DNA from: an uncultured Nocardioides sp. | Lineage (GTDB): Bacteria; Actinomycetota; Actinomycetes; Propionibacteriales; Nocardioidaceae | NCBI GenBank assembly: GCA_902805885.1 | Contig: CADCUM010000026.1 | Location: 1-46,854 of the forward strand | Length of the DNA: 46,854 nucleotides | Direction: 5' to 3' | Shown: positions 26,271 through 35,101 of the stretch, in pieces | Numbering within the stretch: the first letter of the stretch is position 1 | Layout of the letters: the number at the start of each line of letters is the position of its first letter | The notes under the pieces: model-generated | Seen by the model: the letters and a program-made list of their open reading frames with translations, nothing else | Database searches by the model: none | What the model was told of the DNA's origin: nothing | Made by a program: the position numbers and the translations under genes

Positions 26271-27467
26271 TCAGAGGAGCTCCTCCAGCGCCGCGAGGAG
26301 GCGGTCGACCTCGGCGTCGGTGTTGTAGGCGACCAGCCCGATGCGCAGCCCGGGCTCGGGCAGTCCCAGCGCCCGGAAGGCCTCGTGGGCGTAGAAGCTG
26401 CCGGCCGGCACGAAGATCTCCCGCTCGGCCAGGAACCGGTAGGCGTCGGTCGCGTCCTGGTCGCGCAGGGTGACGTAGAGCGTCGAGGTGCGCTCGGCGG
26501 CCCGGGAGTGGAGGACGACCCGGTCGCCCAGGGCCGCGAGACCCTCCTCCACCCGGCCCCGGAGGCGGAGCTCGTGCTCCTCGACCTGCCGGTGGGCCGC
26601 GAGCAACCGGTCGCGGCGGGCGCGCTCGGCCGGCGCGAGGTCGGCGATGACGTCGACGGCCGCGGTGACGCCGGCCAGCAGCTCGTAGGGCAGCGTGCCG
26701 AGCTCGAACCGCTCGGGCACGACGTCCGTCGAGGGCAGCAGCTTGTCGGGCCGCAACGTCTCGAGCAGCGCCGGGTCGGCGGCGAGCGCGGCGCAGTGGG
26801 GGCCGAAGAACTTGTAGGGCGAGCAGACGAAGAGGTCCGCCCCGAGGGCGGCGACGTCGGGGGCGGCGTGGGCGGTGAGGTGCACCCCGTCGACGTGGAC
26901 CAGTGCACCCACCTCGTGCGCACGACGCGCGATCCGGGCGACCTGCGGCTTGGTGCCCAGGAGGTTCGACGCGCCCGTCACCGCGACCAGCCGGGTGCGC
27001 TCGCCGACCACGTCGTCGAGGTCGCCGAGGTCGAGGTCGGCGGTGGCCGGGTCCAGCCGGAGCCACCGCACGGTCGCGCCGGCGGTCTCCGCCGCCCGCA
27101 CCCACGGCCGGACGTTGGCGTCGTGCTCGAGCTCGGTGAGCACGACCTCGTCGCCCGGGGACCAGGTCCTCGCCAGCGCGCGCGAGACGTCGTACGTCAG
27201 CTGGGTGGCGCTGCGGCCGTGGACGACGCCATCAGGCGTGCCGCCCACGAGGTCGGCGACGGCGGCGCGGAAGGCGTGGACCGCCTCCTCGGCGTTGCGC
27301 TCGCTCGCCAGCAGCGAGCCGCGCAGCGAGTGGGGCGCGAGGAGGGTGCTCGCCACCGCCTCCGCGACCCGCGTCGGCGTCTGCGTGCCGCCGGGGCCGT
27401 CGAAGTGGGCGATCCCCGACCCGAGGGCGGGGAACTGGGCGCGGAACGCCTCGACGTCGAAGGCCAT
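26271..27467 (-). CDS. Class V aminotransferase, cysteine desulfurase-like
   Basis: This 398-residue PLP enzyme has a fold-type I core with an Asp in ALVHVDGVHL that contacts the PLP ring nitrogen, and the PLP-binding Lys in FVCSPYKFFGPH. The N-terminal FDGPGGTQTPTRVAEAV segment is typical of the cysteine-desulfurase-like subfamily. The mobile active-site loop with a catalytic Cys expected of true IscS/SufS is not evident, so the substrate is open. AGAGGAG precedes the ATG at 27467. It lies 54 nt downstream of the aspartoacylase-like gene and may belong to the same transcript. Confidence 0.88.
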   Translation of the reverse strand: MAFDVEAFRAQFPALGSGIAHFDGPGGTQTPTRVAEAVASTLLAPHSLRGSLLASERNAEEAVHAFRAAVADLVGGTPDGVVHGRSATQLTYDVSRALARTWSPGDEVVLTELEHDANVRPWVRAAETAGATVRWLRLDPATADLDLGDLDDVVGERTRLVAVTGASNLLGTKPQVARIARRAHEVGALVHVDGVHLTAHAAPDVAALGADLFVCSPYKFFGPHCAALAADPALLETLRPDKLLPSTDVVPERFELGTLPYELLAGVTAAVDVIADLAPAERARRDRLLAAHRQVEEHELRLRGRVEEGLAALGDRVVLHSRAAERTSTLYVTLRDQDATDAYRFLAEREIFVPAGSFYAHEAFRALGLPEPGLRIGLVAYNTDAEVDRLLAALEELL

Positions 27468-27521
27468 GCGGACTCCTCTGGGTGGGGATGGGTTGGGCCG
27501 GCAGGTCTCGGCCGGCAACTC

Positions 27522-28469
27522 TCAGTGAGCGATGTGGACGACCGCGTCGCCGGAGTTGACCAGGGGCGCCTCGGTCCGACCGATGACGATGCCGTCGCGG
27601 TTGGCGTAGACGGCGCGCAGCGTCTTGCCGAACGAGTCGAAGAGCGTGCCGAGCCGGTCACCGTCGCTGACCTGCTGCCCGAGCTGGACGTCGAGGTGCA
27701 GGATCCCCGTGCGGCGTGCCCGCACCCAGCCGCTGGACCGGCACTCCAGGCTGGGCTCGGGCGGGGGCTCGTCGACCGGGTCCGTCATCCCCAGGGCCGC
27801 CAGCACGCGCCGTACGCCGGCGACGCCCGCGTCCACGGCGTAGGCGTCGAAGCGCAGCGGCTCGCCGCCCTCGTAGAGGAGCACCTTCGCGCCCTGCTCG
27901 CCCGCGGCATGGCGCAGCGAGCCGTCGCGGATCCGGGCGTGCAGCATCACCGGGGCGCCGAAGGCGGCCGCGAGCTCGCGCGTGCGGGGATCGTCGAGGT
28001 CGGCCCGGACCTGCGGGAGGTTGCTCCGGCGGTCGGAGCCGGTGTGGAGGTCGATGCCGACGTCGCAGCCCGCCACCACCTCGCGCATGAACAGGTGCGC
28101 GATGCGGCCGGCGAGCGAGCCGCGGGCGGAGCCCGGGAAGGAGCGGTTGAGGTCGCGGCGGTCGGGGAGGTAGCGGTCGCCGGTCATGAAGCCCAGGACG
28201 TTGACGATCGGCACGGCGACGAGCGTGCCGCGGAACGTCTTGGCGTCCAGGCCGGCCATCACCTGCCGGATGATCTCCACGCCGGCCACCTCGTCGCCGT
28301 GGATGGCGGCGTCGAGCCACACCCGGGGGCCGTCCTCGCGGCCGTGCACCACCCGGACCGGGAGGGTGACGTCCGCGCCGGTGACCAGTCGGGTGATGGG
28401 GAGCTCGAGCGCGCGGATCGTCCCCGAGCGGATGCGCACCCCGGCGATCGCGAAGGACTCGCGAGCCAT
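27522..28469 (-). CDS. Succinylglutamate desuccinylase / aspartoacylase family zinc enzyme
   Basis: A 315-residue M14-like zinc hydrolase. The metal site is suggested by AAIHGDEVAG (His and Glu) and by the His in GIDLHTGS; Arg-rich DRRDLNRSFPG is the substrate-side motif of the family. The C-terminal 80 residues form a biotinyl/lipoyl-like beta domain with GILHLDVQLGQQVSDGDRLG. Family members cleave amide-linked acyl or amino acid groups. Its ATG overlaps the stop of the RimB-like gene by one base (TGATG), so the two are translationally coupled. Near RimK it may trim added glutamates or related amides; this is inference. Confidence 0.88.
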   Translation of the reverse strand: MARESFAIAGVRIRSGTIRALELPITRLVTGADVTLPVRVVHGREDGPRVWLDAAIHGDEVAGVEIIRQVMAGLDAKTFRGTLVAVPIVNVLGFMTGDRYLPDRRDLNRSFPGSARGSLAGRIAHLFMREVVAGCDVGIDLHTGSDRRSNLPQVRADLDDPRTRELAAAFGAPVMLHARIRDGSLRHAAGEQGAKVLLYEGGEPLRFDAYAVDAGVAGVRRVLAALGMTDPVDEPPPEPSLECRSSGWVRARRTGILHLDVQLGQQVSDGDRLGTLFDSFGKTLRAVYANRDGIVIGRTEAPLVNSGDAVVHIAH

Positions 28470-29056
28470 CAGCGGCCCCAGTTCTTCCGGCGCACGGCGC
28501 GCTTCGGCCGGCCGCCGACGTAGGACGCGGACGAGTCGACCAGGAAGCCCTGCGCGAGGGCCTCCCGTCCGATGAGCATCCGGAAGCCCATCTCGTCGCG
28601 GTTGCTGAGCGTCATCACGGTCGTGATGGGGCGGCCGGCGAGGACGATGTCCATCGCGACGGCGTACCGCTCGTCCACCTGCCCGTTGCTGCTCCGCACC
28701 TCGCGGCGGTCGAGGACCGGCAGCCGCACCTCCGCGACGTCGTCCTCGCCGCGCTGCCACGGGCGGACCAGGAACCGCACCCAGGGCGCCCCGTCGACGT
28801 CGTGCTCCTCCACCTCGAACGCGTGGATCGCCGACGACCGCGCACCCGTGTCGATCTTCGCCTTGACCCACGGCACCCCGGCCTGGGGCAGGGAGACCCA
28901 CTCCCGCCAGCCGACCACCACGCGACCGTCCACCCCGGTCCCGGCACCGGTCCCGCGACCAGCGCCGACGGCCTCGGCGGGGGGTGGGTCGCTGGCGGCT
29001 GGCACCGGCCCATCTTGGCAGGTGGCCCGTCCGCGGCCCGTGCTTGGATGGGCCAC
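28469..29056 (-). CDS. RimB-like ATP-dependent zinc protease (retropepsin-like fold)
   Basis: A protein of up to 195 residues in the family usually found beside RimK. The core runs from VVVGWREWVSLP through KAKIDTGARSSAIHA, with the aspartic-protease-like DTGA, to EMGFRMLIGREAL. In Pseudomonas the homologue RimB modulates RimK-dependent glutamylation. The GTG at 29056 gives the longest form, but the first 45 residues are low complexity. GTG at 29005 is an alternative and would leave a larger divergent promoter with rimK. It is upstream of and overlaps the aspartoacylase-like gene. Confidence 0.82.
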   Translation of the reverse strand: MAHPSTGRGRATCQDGPVPAASDPPPAEAVGAGRGTGAGTGVDGRVVVGWREWVSLPQAGVPWVKAKIDTGARSSAIHAFEVEEHDVDGAPWVRFLVRPWQRGEDDVAEVRLPVLDRREVRSSNGQVDERYAVAMDIVLAGRPITTVMTLSNRDEMGFRMLIGREALAQGFLVDSSASYVGGRPKRAVRRKNWGR

Positions 29057-29090
29057 CTCGGTCCCCCCGCCCCCGATCGACAGGCTCTCG

Positions 29091-30278
29091 ATGAAGCTCG
29101 CCGTCCTGTCCCGCGCGCCGCGCTCCTACAGCACCCAGCGGCTGCGCACCGCCGCCGTCGAGCGCGGCCACGACGTCAAGGTCCTCAACACCCTGCGGTT
29201 CGGCATCGACCTCTCCGGCGACGAGCCCGACCTGCTGTTCCGCGGCAAGCAGCTCTCGACGTACGACGCCGTGCTGCCCCGGATCGGCAACTCGATCACC
29301 TACTTCGGCACCGCCGTCGTGCGGCAGTTCGAGCAGATGGACGTCTACACCCCCAACACGTCGTACGGCATCGCCAACAGCCGCGACAAGCTGCGGGCGA
29401 CGCAGATCCTGTCGCGCCACAAGATCCCGATGCCCGCCACGACGTTCGTGCGCGACCGCGCCGACGTGATCCCGGCGATCGAGCGGGTGGGCGGTGCGCC
29501 GGTGGTGATCAAGCTGCTGGAGGGGACCCAGGGGATCGGCGTCATCCTGGCGCCGACGATCAAGGTGGCCGAGGCGATCATCGAGACGCTCCAGAGCACG
29601 CGCCAGAACGTGCTGATCCAGCGGTTCGTCAAGGAGAGCAAGGGCCGCGACATCCGCGCCCTCGTCGTGGGCGACCGGGTGGTGGCGGCGATGCGGCGGG
29701 TGGCGCAGGGCGACGAGTTCCGCTCCAACGTCCACCGCGGCGGCAGCGTCGAGGCGGTCGAGCTGGACGAGGACTTCGAGCGCGTGGCGGTCCGCTCCGC
29801 GCAGATCATGGGCCTGCGCGTGGCGGGCGTCGACATGCTCGAGGGCAAGGACGGCCCCCAGGTGATGGAGGTGAACTCCTCACCGGGCCTCGAGGGGATC
29901 GAGAGCGCCACCAAGCTCGACGTGGCGGGCGCGATCATCGACTACATCGACAACCAGGTGGCCTTCCCCGAGATCGACGTCCGCCAGCGGCTGACCGTCT
30001 CGACCGGGTACGGCGTCGCCGAGATCGTCGTCCACGCCGGCTCGGAGATGGTCGGCCACATGCTGGGGGAGTCCGGGCTCGACGAGCGGGACATCACCGT
30101 CCTGACGCTGCACCGCGGCACCCAGGTGATCCCCAACCCGCGCAACAAGACGATGCTGGAGCCCGAGGACCGGCTGCTGTGCTTCGGCAAGCTCGAGGAG
30201 ATGCGCTCGATGATCCCCGACCGCAAGCAGCGCCGGGTCAAGCGGCTGATGAAGAAGCACCTGCCGCCGACGAGCTGA
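29091..30278 (+). CDS. rimK: RimK-type ATP-grasp glutamate ligase with C-terminal TrkA-C-like domain
   Basis: This 395-residue ligase has the RimK N-terminal domain (FRGKQLSTYDAVLPRIGNSI), ATP-grasp core with GGAPVVIKLLEGTQGIGV, GRDIRALVVGDRVVAAM and the metal-binding VMEVNSSPGLEGIE. E. coli RimK, which adds glutamates to ribosomal protein S6, is about 300 residues. Here about 90 more follow, from YGVAEIVVHAGSEMVGHML to EPEDRLLCFGKLEEM. That is the pattern of a TrkA-C/RCK-C ligand-binding domain. A regulatory role for small-molecule binding is inferred. It is divergent from the rimB-like/acylase genes, 34 nt away. Confidence 0.88.
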   Translation: MKLAVLSRAPRSYSTQRLRTAAVERGHDVKVLNTLRFGIDLSGDEPDLLFRGKQLSTYDAVLPRIGNSITYFGTAVVRQFEQMDVYTPNTSYGIANSRDKLRATQILSRHKIPMPATTFVRDRADVIPAIERVGGAPVVIKLLEGTQGIGVILAPTIKVAEAIIETLQSTRQNVLIQRFVKESKGRDIRALVVGDRVVAAMRRVAQGDEFRSNVHRGGSVEAVELDEDFERVAVRSAQIMGLRVAGVDMLEGKDGPQVMEVNSSPGLEGIESATKLDVAGAIIDYIDNQVAFPEIDVRQRLTVSTGYGVAEIVVHAGSEMVGHMLGESGLDERDITVLTLHRGTQVIPNPRNKTMLEPEDRLLCFGKLEEMRSMIPDRKQRRVKRLMKKHLPPTS

Positions 30279-30283
30279 GCCTG

Positions 30284-30493
30284 CTACTTCGAGGGCTCCG
30301 GGGCGTCGACGTCCTTGCACTTCACCTTGGGGTTGACCCCCATGTAGTTGAGCGGGCCGGCCACGACGTTGAGCGCGACGTCGCTGGCCTCGGAGCAGTT
30401 GGTCCTCGCGTCGCTGAAGTAGCCGCGCTGGAAGGCGGCGAACCCGCCGATGACCAGCCAGACGACCACCACGATGCTGATGATGCGACTCAT
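30284..30493 (-). CDS. Small single-pass membrane protein
   Basis: A 69-residue protein with one N-terminal helix (MSRIISIVVVVWLVIGGFAA) and an outside tail containing two cysteines (TNCSEASDVAL, NYMGVNPKVKCKD). The VVWLVIGxxAAxQRxYF-NC-VAGPLNYxGVNPKV pattern recurs in actinobacterial hypothetical proteins. The two cysteines could form a disulfide in the exported part. No function is known. It converges on rimK. Confidence 0.72.
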   Translation of the reverse strand: MSRIISIVVVVWLVIGGFAAFQRGYFSDARTNCSEASDVALNVVAGPLNYMGVNPKVKCKDVDAPEPSK

Positions 30494-30602
30494 GCCGACC
30501 TCCCCGTGCGCTCGAGCCGGGCGGCTCGGTGGTCCGATCATGCTCCCGCCGGCCACCTGCCCGCCACCACCGCGTCGGGCGTGTCGGCGGCCGGGTGTGG
30601 TC

Positions 30603-31157
30603 CTAGGCCGCGTCGCGCTCGCGCAGGACGTCGGCACAGATCCCCAGGGAGAGGCGGCCCGCCGGGGAGTCCACCTGGCGCACGGGCCCCGCCATGTCGA
30701 GGCCGGTCGTCACCGCACGGAACGCCAGGCCCAGCACGGCGTGCGCCCGCAGCAGCCCGTCGGCGCCCGGGCCGGTCAGCAGCGCGACCAGGCCGACGTA
30801 CGTGCCCTGCATGGCCCGGCCGGTCGTGCCGTGGCTCCACAGCAGCCGGTCGTTCTGGAGCGCGAGGCAGGCAGCGTGGTGGCCGGTGTAGATCACCATG
30901 AGCCGGCAGAGGAGGTCCATGCGTCCGTCGAGCCCCTCGGGAGGCGCGGCGAAGCCGTCGACGAACGCCTGCGTCTCCTCGGCGACCGGACGGAGCACCT
31001 CGTCGAGGAGCATGTCCTTGCTGGCGAAGTGATAGAGCACCGCTGACTTCGAGAGCCCGAGCCGGGCGCCCACCTGGGCGAGGGTGGCGCCGTGCCACCC
31101 TCCGGCCGCGAAGACCTCGGCAGCGGCATCGACGATCTGCTCACGGGTGGCGCGCAT
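30603..31157 (-). CDS. TetR/AcrR family transcriptional regulator
   Basis: This 184-residue regulator begins with a canonical TetR DNA-binding domain (RATREQIVDAAAEVFAAGGW and LGLSKSAVLYHFASKDMLLDEV), then a divergent ligand domain. AGAGGAG precedes the ATG at 31157. A perfect CCTGACCG/CGGTCAGG palindrome stands 75 nt upstream and most likely mediates autoregulation and control of the divergent LuxR-type gene. The ligand is unknown. Confidence 0.92.
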   Translation of the reverse strand: MRATREQIVDAAAEVFAAGGWHGATLAQVGARLGLSKSAVLYHFASKDMLLDEVLRPVAEETQAFVDGFAAPPEGLDGRMDLLCRLMVIYTGHHAACLALQNDRLLWSHGTTGRAMQGTYVGLVALLTGPGADGLLRAHAVLGLAFRAVTTGLDMAGPVRQVDSPAGRLSLGICADVLRERDAA

Positions 31158-31231
31158 CGGGTTCTCCTCTGGTCGGGGCCCAACGGAGGTCACCCCCAGG
31201 GGTGAGATCGGAGCGCTTTCCCCACCATACT

Positions 31232-31249
31232 CCTGACCGGTCGGTCAGG
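31232..31249. promoter_or_regulatory. TetR-type operator palindrome
   Basis: CCTGACCG-GT-CGGTCAGG has perfect 8-bp arms and sits between the divergent tetR and luxR genes, 29 nt before the latter. TGACCGGTCGGTCA-like sites are typical for TetR regulators of this class. Confidence 0.7.
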
Positions 31250-31278
31250 TTTGGCGTTTTGTGTGACAGCCTCCAGTC

Positions 31279-31929
31279 GTGACGCCCCCTCCCTCCCTCT
31301 CGCGCGACCCCGGTCCGATCAGGGTCGCCCTCCTCCACGACTCCCGCGTCGTCCACGCCGGGCTCCGCCACCTCACGGGCCCCTACAGCGATCGCGTGCT
31401 GGTCCTCCCACACACCGGAGCGTCGGTGCAGGACGCGCACGTCGTCCTCCACGGTGACCACCGGCCCGCCCAGTTCGCCCGGACCACCCCCGCCTCGCTC
31501 GAGCTGGTCTACGGCTTCCGACCCCGCCCGGAGGTCGTGCGTGCCGCCGTCCAGCGAGGGGCCACGGGCTACGCCTGCAAGAACTGGACGGCGCGGCAGC
31601 TGGTGTCCGCCCTCGAGCAGGTCGTCGGCGGCTGGCACGTCGGTGGACGGGTCGCTGCGCCGTCGTCGACCTCTCCCGGGCCCGCCGCCACCCCCGACGA
31701 CGTGGCCGAGGCGGGGCTGAGCCCCCGCGAGGTGGAGCTGCTGCGCCTCGTCGCCCAGGGGCTGAGCAACCAGGACATCGCCGCCGAGATGACCGTGAGC
31801 GTCAACTCGGTGAAGTCCTACATCCGCTCCGCCTACCGCAAGATCGGCGTGACCCGTCGGACCCAGGCCGTGCTGTGGACGCTGGGCCACGACCTCGACC
31901 GCGCCCCGAAGCGGGTCACCAGCCGCTGA
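31279..31929 (+). CDS. LuxR/NarL-type regulator with degenerate receiver domain
   Basis: The 216-residue protein has a C-terminal LuxR HTH (LSPREVELLRLVAQGLSNQD through VNSVKSYIRSAYRKIGV). The N-terminal receiver is degenerate. Aligned with the paralogue at 43593-44255, the acidic pair is HDSR and the phospho-acceptor Asp is replaced (VVLHGDH against VALYDTF), while the conserved Lys is kept (GYACKNW). Phosphorylation control is therefore unlikely. It starts with GTG, 29 nt after the TetR operator. Targets are unknown. Confidence 0.82.
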   Translation: MTPPPSLSRDPGPIRVALLHDSRVVHAGLRHLTGPYSDRVLVLPHTGASVQDAHVVLHGDHRPAQFARTTPASLELVYGFRPRPEVVRAAVQRGATGYACKNWTARQLVSALEQVVGGWHVGGRVAAPSSTSPGPAATPDDVAEAGLSPREVELLRLVAQGLSNQDIAAEMTVSVNSVKSYIRSAYRKIGVTRRTQAVLWTLGHDLDRAPKRVTSR

Positions 31930-31993
31930 CGGCCCGGGAACGGTGCGGTGCCACAATCGTGGCGCCCATCCCCCTGTGCCCGAGGAGCCCCGC

Positions 31994-32362
31994 GTGACGG
32001 GTCCGCTGCCGCTGATCGCGATCGTCGCGTCGCTGGCGCTCACCGTCGTCGTCCTGGCGTACGTCGTCCTCGGCCGGGTCCCGGACTGGGGGCTGCTCGC
32101 GCTCGCGGGCGCGGCGGAGGCTGCCGCGCTCGTGGTGACGGTGGTCGCCTGCGTGCAGCTGGCGCGCGGTGGTCACGGCCTCGACGGGGCGCAGGGCGCC
32201 ACACTGGTGGGATACCTCCTCACCGGCCTGCTGCTCCTCCCGATCGGGTTCGCATGGTCGCTGGCCGAGCGCAGTCGCGGAGCGACCGCCGTCCTGGCGG
32301 TGGCGTCGCTCACCCTGGCCTTCATGGTGCTCCGCGCGACGCAGATCTGGGCCGCCGGGTGA
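31994..32362 (+). CDS. Four-helix membrane protein, unknown function
   Basis: A 122-residue protein with about four hydrophobic helices (PLPLIAIVASLALTVVVLAYVVL, LLALAGAAEAAALVVTVVACV, TLVGYLLTGLLLLPIGFAW, AVLAVASLTLAFMVL). It begins with GTG after GAGGAG. Its stop overlaps the start of the next membrane gene as GTGA, so the two are coupled and may work together. No family is recognised. Confidence 0.72.
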   Translation: MTGPLPLIAIVASLALTVVVLAYVVLGRVPDWGLLALAGAAEAAALVVTVVACVQLARGGHGLDGAQGATLVGYLLTGLLLLPIGFAWSLAERSRGATAVLAVASLTLAFMVLRATQIWAAG

Positions 32363-32763
32363 GCCGCCCGACACGGCCCGGCTCCACCCGGACGGGAGTC
32401 GGGCTGACCCTCGTCGCGGTCTACGCCGTCTTCGCCCTGTCCGCGACCGCGCGCAGCGCCGTACAGCTCGCGACGAAGGCGGACGAGGCGCCCGTCGCCT
32501 ATGCGCTCTCCGCCGTCGCGGCGCTCGTCTACGTCGCGGCCACGCTCGGCCTCGCGGAGGTCGGGCCCGCGCCTCGTCGCCTCGCGTGGGCTGCGGTGCT
32601 GTTCGAGCTCGTCGGCGTCCTGGTCGTCGGCACCGTCAGCGTGGTCGCCCCTGGGGTGCTGGCCGACCAGACGGTCTGGTCGTCGTACGGCGCCGGCTAC
32701 GGCTGGCTGCCACTGGTGCTGCCCTTCGCCGGGATCGCCTGGCTCGCCCACACGCGGCGCTGA
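32359..32763 (+). CDS. Four-helix membrane protein, unknown function (second of a coupled pair)
   Basis: A 134-residue protein with about four hydrophobic helices (GLTLVAVYAVFALSATARSAV, AYALSAVAALVYVAATLGL, WAAVLFELVGVLVVGTVSVV, WLPLVLPFAGIAWLAH). Its helix spacing resembles that of the upstream gene, with which it overlaps by 4 nt (GTGA). Function unknown; possibly two subunits of one membrane complex. Confidence 0.72.
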   Translation: MSRPTRPGSTRTGVGLTLVAVYAVFALSATARSAVQLATKADEAPVAYALSAVAALVYVAATLGLAEVGPAPRRLAWAAVLFELVGVLVVGTVSVVAPGVLADQTVWSSYGAGYGWLPLVLPFAGIAWLAHTRR

Positions 32764-32810
32764 GTCGGGTGCGCGGCCCCGCGGCGCGTACGACGGGTTC
32801 AGCACTCGAC
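32764..32810 (-). repeat. Dispersed repeat, family 3, copy Y
   Basis: Read on the minus strand, it carries the blocks AACCCGTCGTA, GCGGGGC, GCGCAC and CGAC with the same spacing as 10755-10792. It fills the gap between the convergent membrane and copA genes. Confidence 0.6.
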
Positions 32811-32818
32811 TCGACGGC

Positions 32819-35101
32819 TCAGTCGGCGATGACCGATCGGAAGCCGCGCAGCCGCAGGCTGTTGAGGACCACGAAGACGCTGGAGAACGCCATGGCGGCG
32901 CCCGCGAGCATCGGGTTGAGCAGGCCGGCGGCGGCGAGCGGCAGCGCGGCCACGTTGTAGGCGAACGCCCAGAACAGGTTGCCCTTGATCGTCGCGAGGG
33001 TACGGCGTGCCAGCCGGATCGCGTCGACGGCGACGCGCAGGTCGCCGCGCACCAGGGTCAGGTCGCTCGCCTCGATGGCGACGTCGGTGCCGGTGCCCAT
33101 GGCGAGCCCGAGGTCGGCCTGGGCGAGCGCCGCGGCGTCGTTGACGCCGTCGCCGACCATCGCCACGACCCGGCCCTCGGCCTGGAGCCGCTGCACCTCC
33201 GCGACCTTGTCGGCGGGCAGCACGTCCGCCACGACCGTCTCGATGCCGACCTCTGCGGCCACCCGTCGGGCGGTCGCCGCGTTGTCGCCGGTGAGCAGCA
33301 CGGGGGTGAGCCCGAGCCCGCGCAGCTCGGCCACCGCCCGGGCGGAGGTCGGCTTCACCTGGTCGGCGACGACGACCACCCCCCGCACGAGACCGTCCCA
33401 GCCGACGGCGACGCCGGTGCCCTCGGCGCCGTCGACCGCTGCCAGCGACTCCGGCCAGGCGAGCCCCGCGTCGGCCAGCAGGCGGGGGCGGCCCACGACG
33501 ACGGACCGGCCCTCCACCGTGCCCCGGACGCCGAGACCGTCGTGGCTGCGGAAGTCCTCGACCGCGGGCAGCGGCCCGGGGACGGAGGCGGCGACGGCGC
33601 GGCCGACCGGGTGCTCCGACGCGCTCTCCAGGGCCGCGGCGAGGCGTCGTACGACGTCGGAGGACTCACCGTCGGCGACGCGCACGGACTGCACGCTCAT
33701 CTCGCCGGTCGTGACCGTCCCGGTCTTGTCGAGGACGACGGTGTCGACGCGGCGGGTGGACTCGAGCACCTCGGGACCCTTGATGAGGATCCCGAGCTGC
33801 GCGCCGCGCCCGGTGCCGACCATCAGGGCGGTCGGCGTCGCGAGGCCGAGGGCGCACGGGCAGGCGATGATCAGCACCGCGACGGCCGCGGTGAACGCCG
33901 TCGTCGCCCCGCCGCCGGCGCCGAGCCAGAAGCCCAGCGTGGCCACGGACAGTGCGATGACCACCGGCACGAAGACGCCCGACACGCGGTCGGCGAGCCG
34001 CTGCACCTGGGCCTTGCCGTTCTGGGCGTCCTCGACGAGCCGCGCCATCTGCGCCAGCCGCGTGTCCGCGCCGACCCGGGTGGCGCGGACGAGGAGCCGG
34101 CCCCCGGCGTTGACCGTCGCCCCGACCACGGCGTCGCCGGGACCGACCTCCACCGGGACGGACTCCCCGGTGAGCATCGAGGCGTCCACCGCCGAGGTCC
34201 CCTCGACCACGTCGCCGTCGGTGGCGACCTTCTCGCCGGGGCGGACGACGAAGACGTCCCCCACGGCCAGGTCGTCCACCGGAATGCGCGTCTCGACGCC
34301 GTCGCGGACCACCCCCACGTCGCGCGCCCCGAGGTCGAGCAGGGCACGCAGGGCGGCGCCCGCCTGTCGCTTCGATCGGTGCTCGAGCCAGCGGCCCGCC
34401 AGGATGAACGTCGTCACGCCGGCCGCGGCCTCGAGGTAGATGTTGGCGGCGCCGTCGGTGCGGTCCACCGACAGTCGGAAGGGGTGCGTCATCCCCGGCT
34501 CGCCCGCCGTGCCGAGGAACAGCGCCCACAGCGACCACCCGAACGCCGCCAGCACCCCGACCGAGACGAGGGTGTCCATCGTCGTCGCGCCGTGGCGCAG
34601 GTTGGTCCAGGCGGCGCGGTGGAACGGCCAGGCTCCCCACACGACCACCGGCGCCGCCAGGGTCAGTGACGCCCACTGCCAATGGGTGAACTGCCAGGCC
34701 GGCACCATCGCCATGCCGACGACCGGCACGGTGAGCGCCGCGCTGACGAGCAGCCGTCGCAGCAACGGGTCCGTCGTGGGCTCAGGAGCGTCGGTCCCGC
34801 CACCGGTCCCGCCGTCGGTCCTGGTGTCGGCGGGCCGGGCCGGCAGCGCGGCGGCGTACCCGGCCGCGGCGACCGTGGCGAGCAGGTCCTCGGGCGTCAC
34901 GGTGCCGGGGTAGGTCACCCGCGCCTTCTCGGTGGCGTAGTTGACGGTCGCGACCACCCCGTCGAGCTTGTTGAGCTTGCGCTCGACGCGGTTGGCGCAG
35001 GAGGCGCAGGTCATCCCGGTGATCGCCAGCTCGACGTCCTGCGTCGCGGCGGAGTCGCCGGTGGAGTCGCCGGTGGTGCCGGTGCTCGTCTCAGTGGTCA
35101 T
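32819..35101 (-). CDS. copA: Copper-exporting P1B-type ATPase CopA
   Basis: This 760-residue heavy-metal pump has an N-terminal HMA domain with GMTCASC (Cys32/Cys35), then eight predicted membrane helices. The metal-selective CPC motif is in [13 protein letters not shown] (Cys414/Cys416), the phosphorylated Asp458 in LDKTGTVT, and [12 protein letters not shown] in the hinge. CPC with these flanks indicates Cu(I) export. The ATG at 35101 is favoured because GAGGA precedes it at a good distance; ATG at 35110 has none. It overlaps the preceding gene by 11 nt and closes the csoR operon. Confidence 0.95.
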   Translation of the reverse strand: MTTETSTGTTGDSTGDSAATQDVELAITGMTCASCANRVERKLNKLDGVVATVNYATEKARVTYPGTVTPEDLLATVAAAGYAAALPARPADTRTDGGTGGGTDAPEPTTDPLLRRLLVSAALTVPVVGMAMVPAWQFTHWQWASLTLAAPVVVWGAWPFHRAAWTNLRHGATTMDTLVSVGVLAAFGWSLWALFLGTAGEPGMTHPFRLSVDRTDGAANIYLEAAAGVTTFILAGRWLEHRSKRQAGAALRALLDLGARDVGVVRDGVETRIPVDDLAVGDVFVVRPGEKVATDGDVVEGTSAVDASMLTGESVPVEVGPGDAVVGATVNAGGRLLVRATRVGADTRLAQMARLVEDAQNGKAQVQRLADRVSGVFVPVVIALSVATLGFWLGAGGGATTAFTAAVAVLIIACPCALGLATPTALMVGTGRGAQLGILIKGPEVLESTRRVDTVVLDKTGTVTTGEMSVQSVRVADGESSDVVRRLAAALESASEHPVGRAVAASVPGPLPAVEDFRSHDGLGVRGTVEGRSVVVGRPRLLADAGLAWPESLAAVDGAEGTGVAVGWDGLVRGVVVVADQVKPTSARAVAELRGLGLTPVLLTGDNAATARRVAAEVGIETVVADVLPADKVAEVQRLQAEGRVVAMVGDGVNDAAALAQADLGLAMGTGTDVAIEASDLTLVRGDLRVAVDAIRLARRTLATIKGNLFWAFAYNVAALPLAAAGLLNPMLAGAAMAFSSVFVVLNSLRLRGFRSVIAD

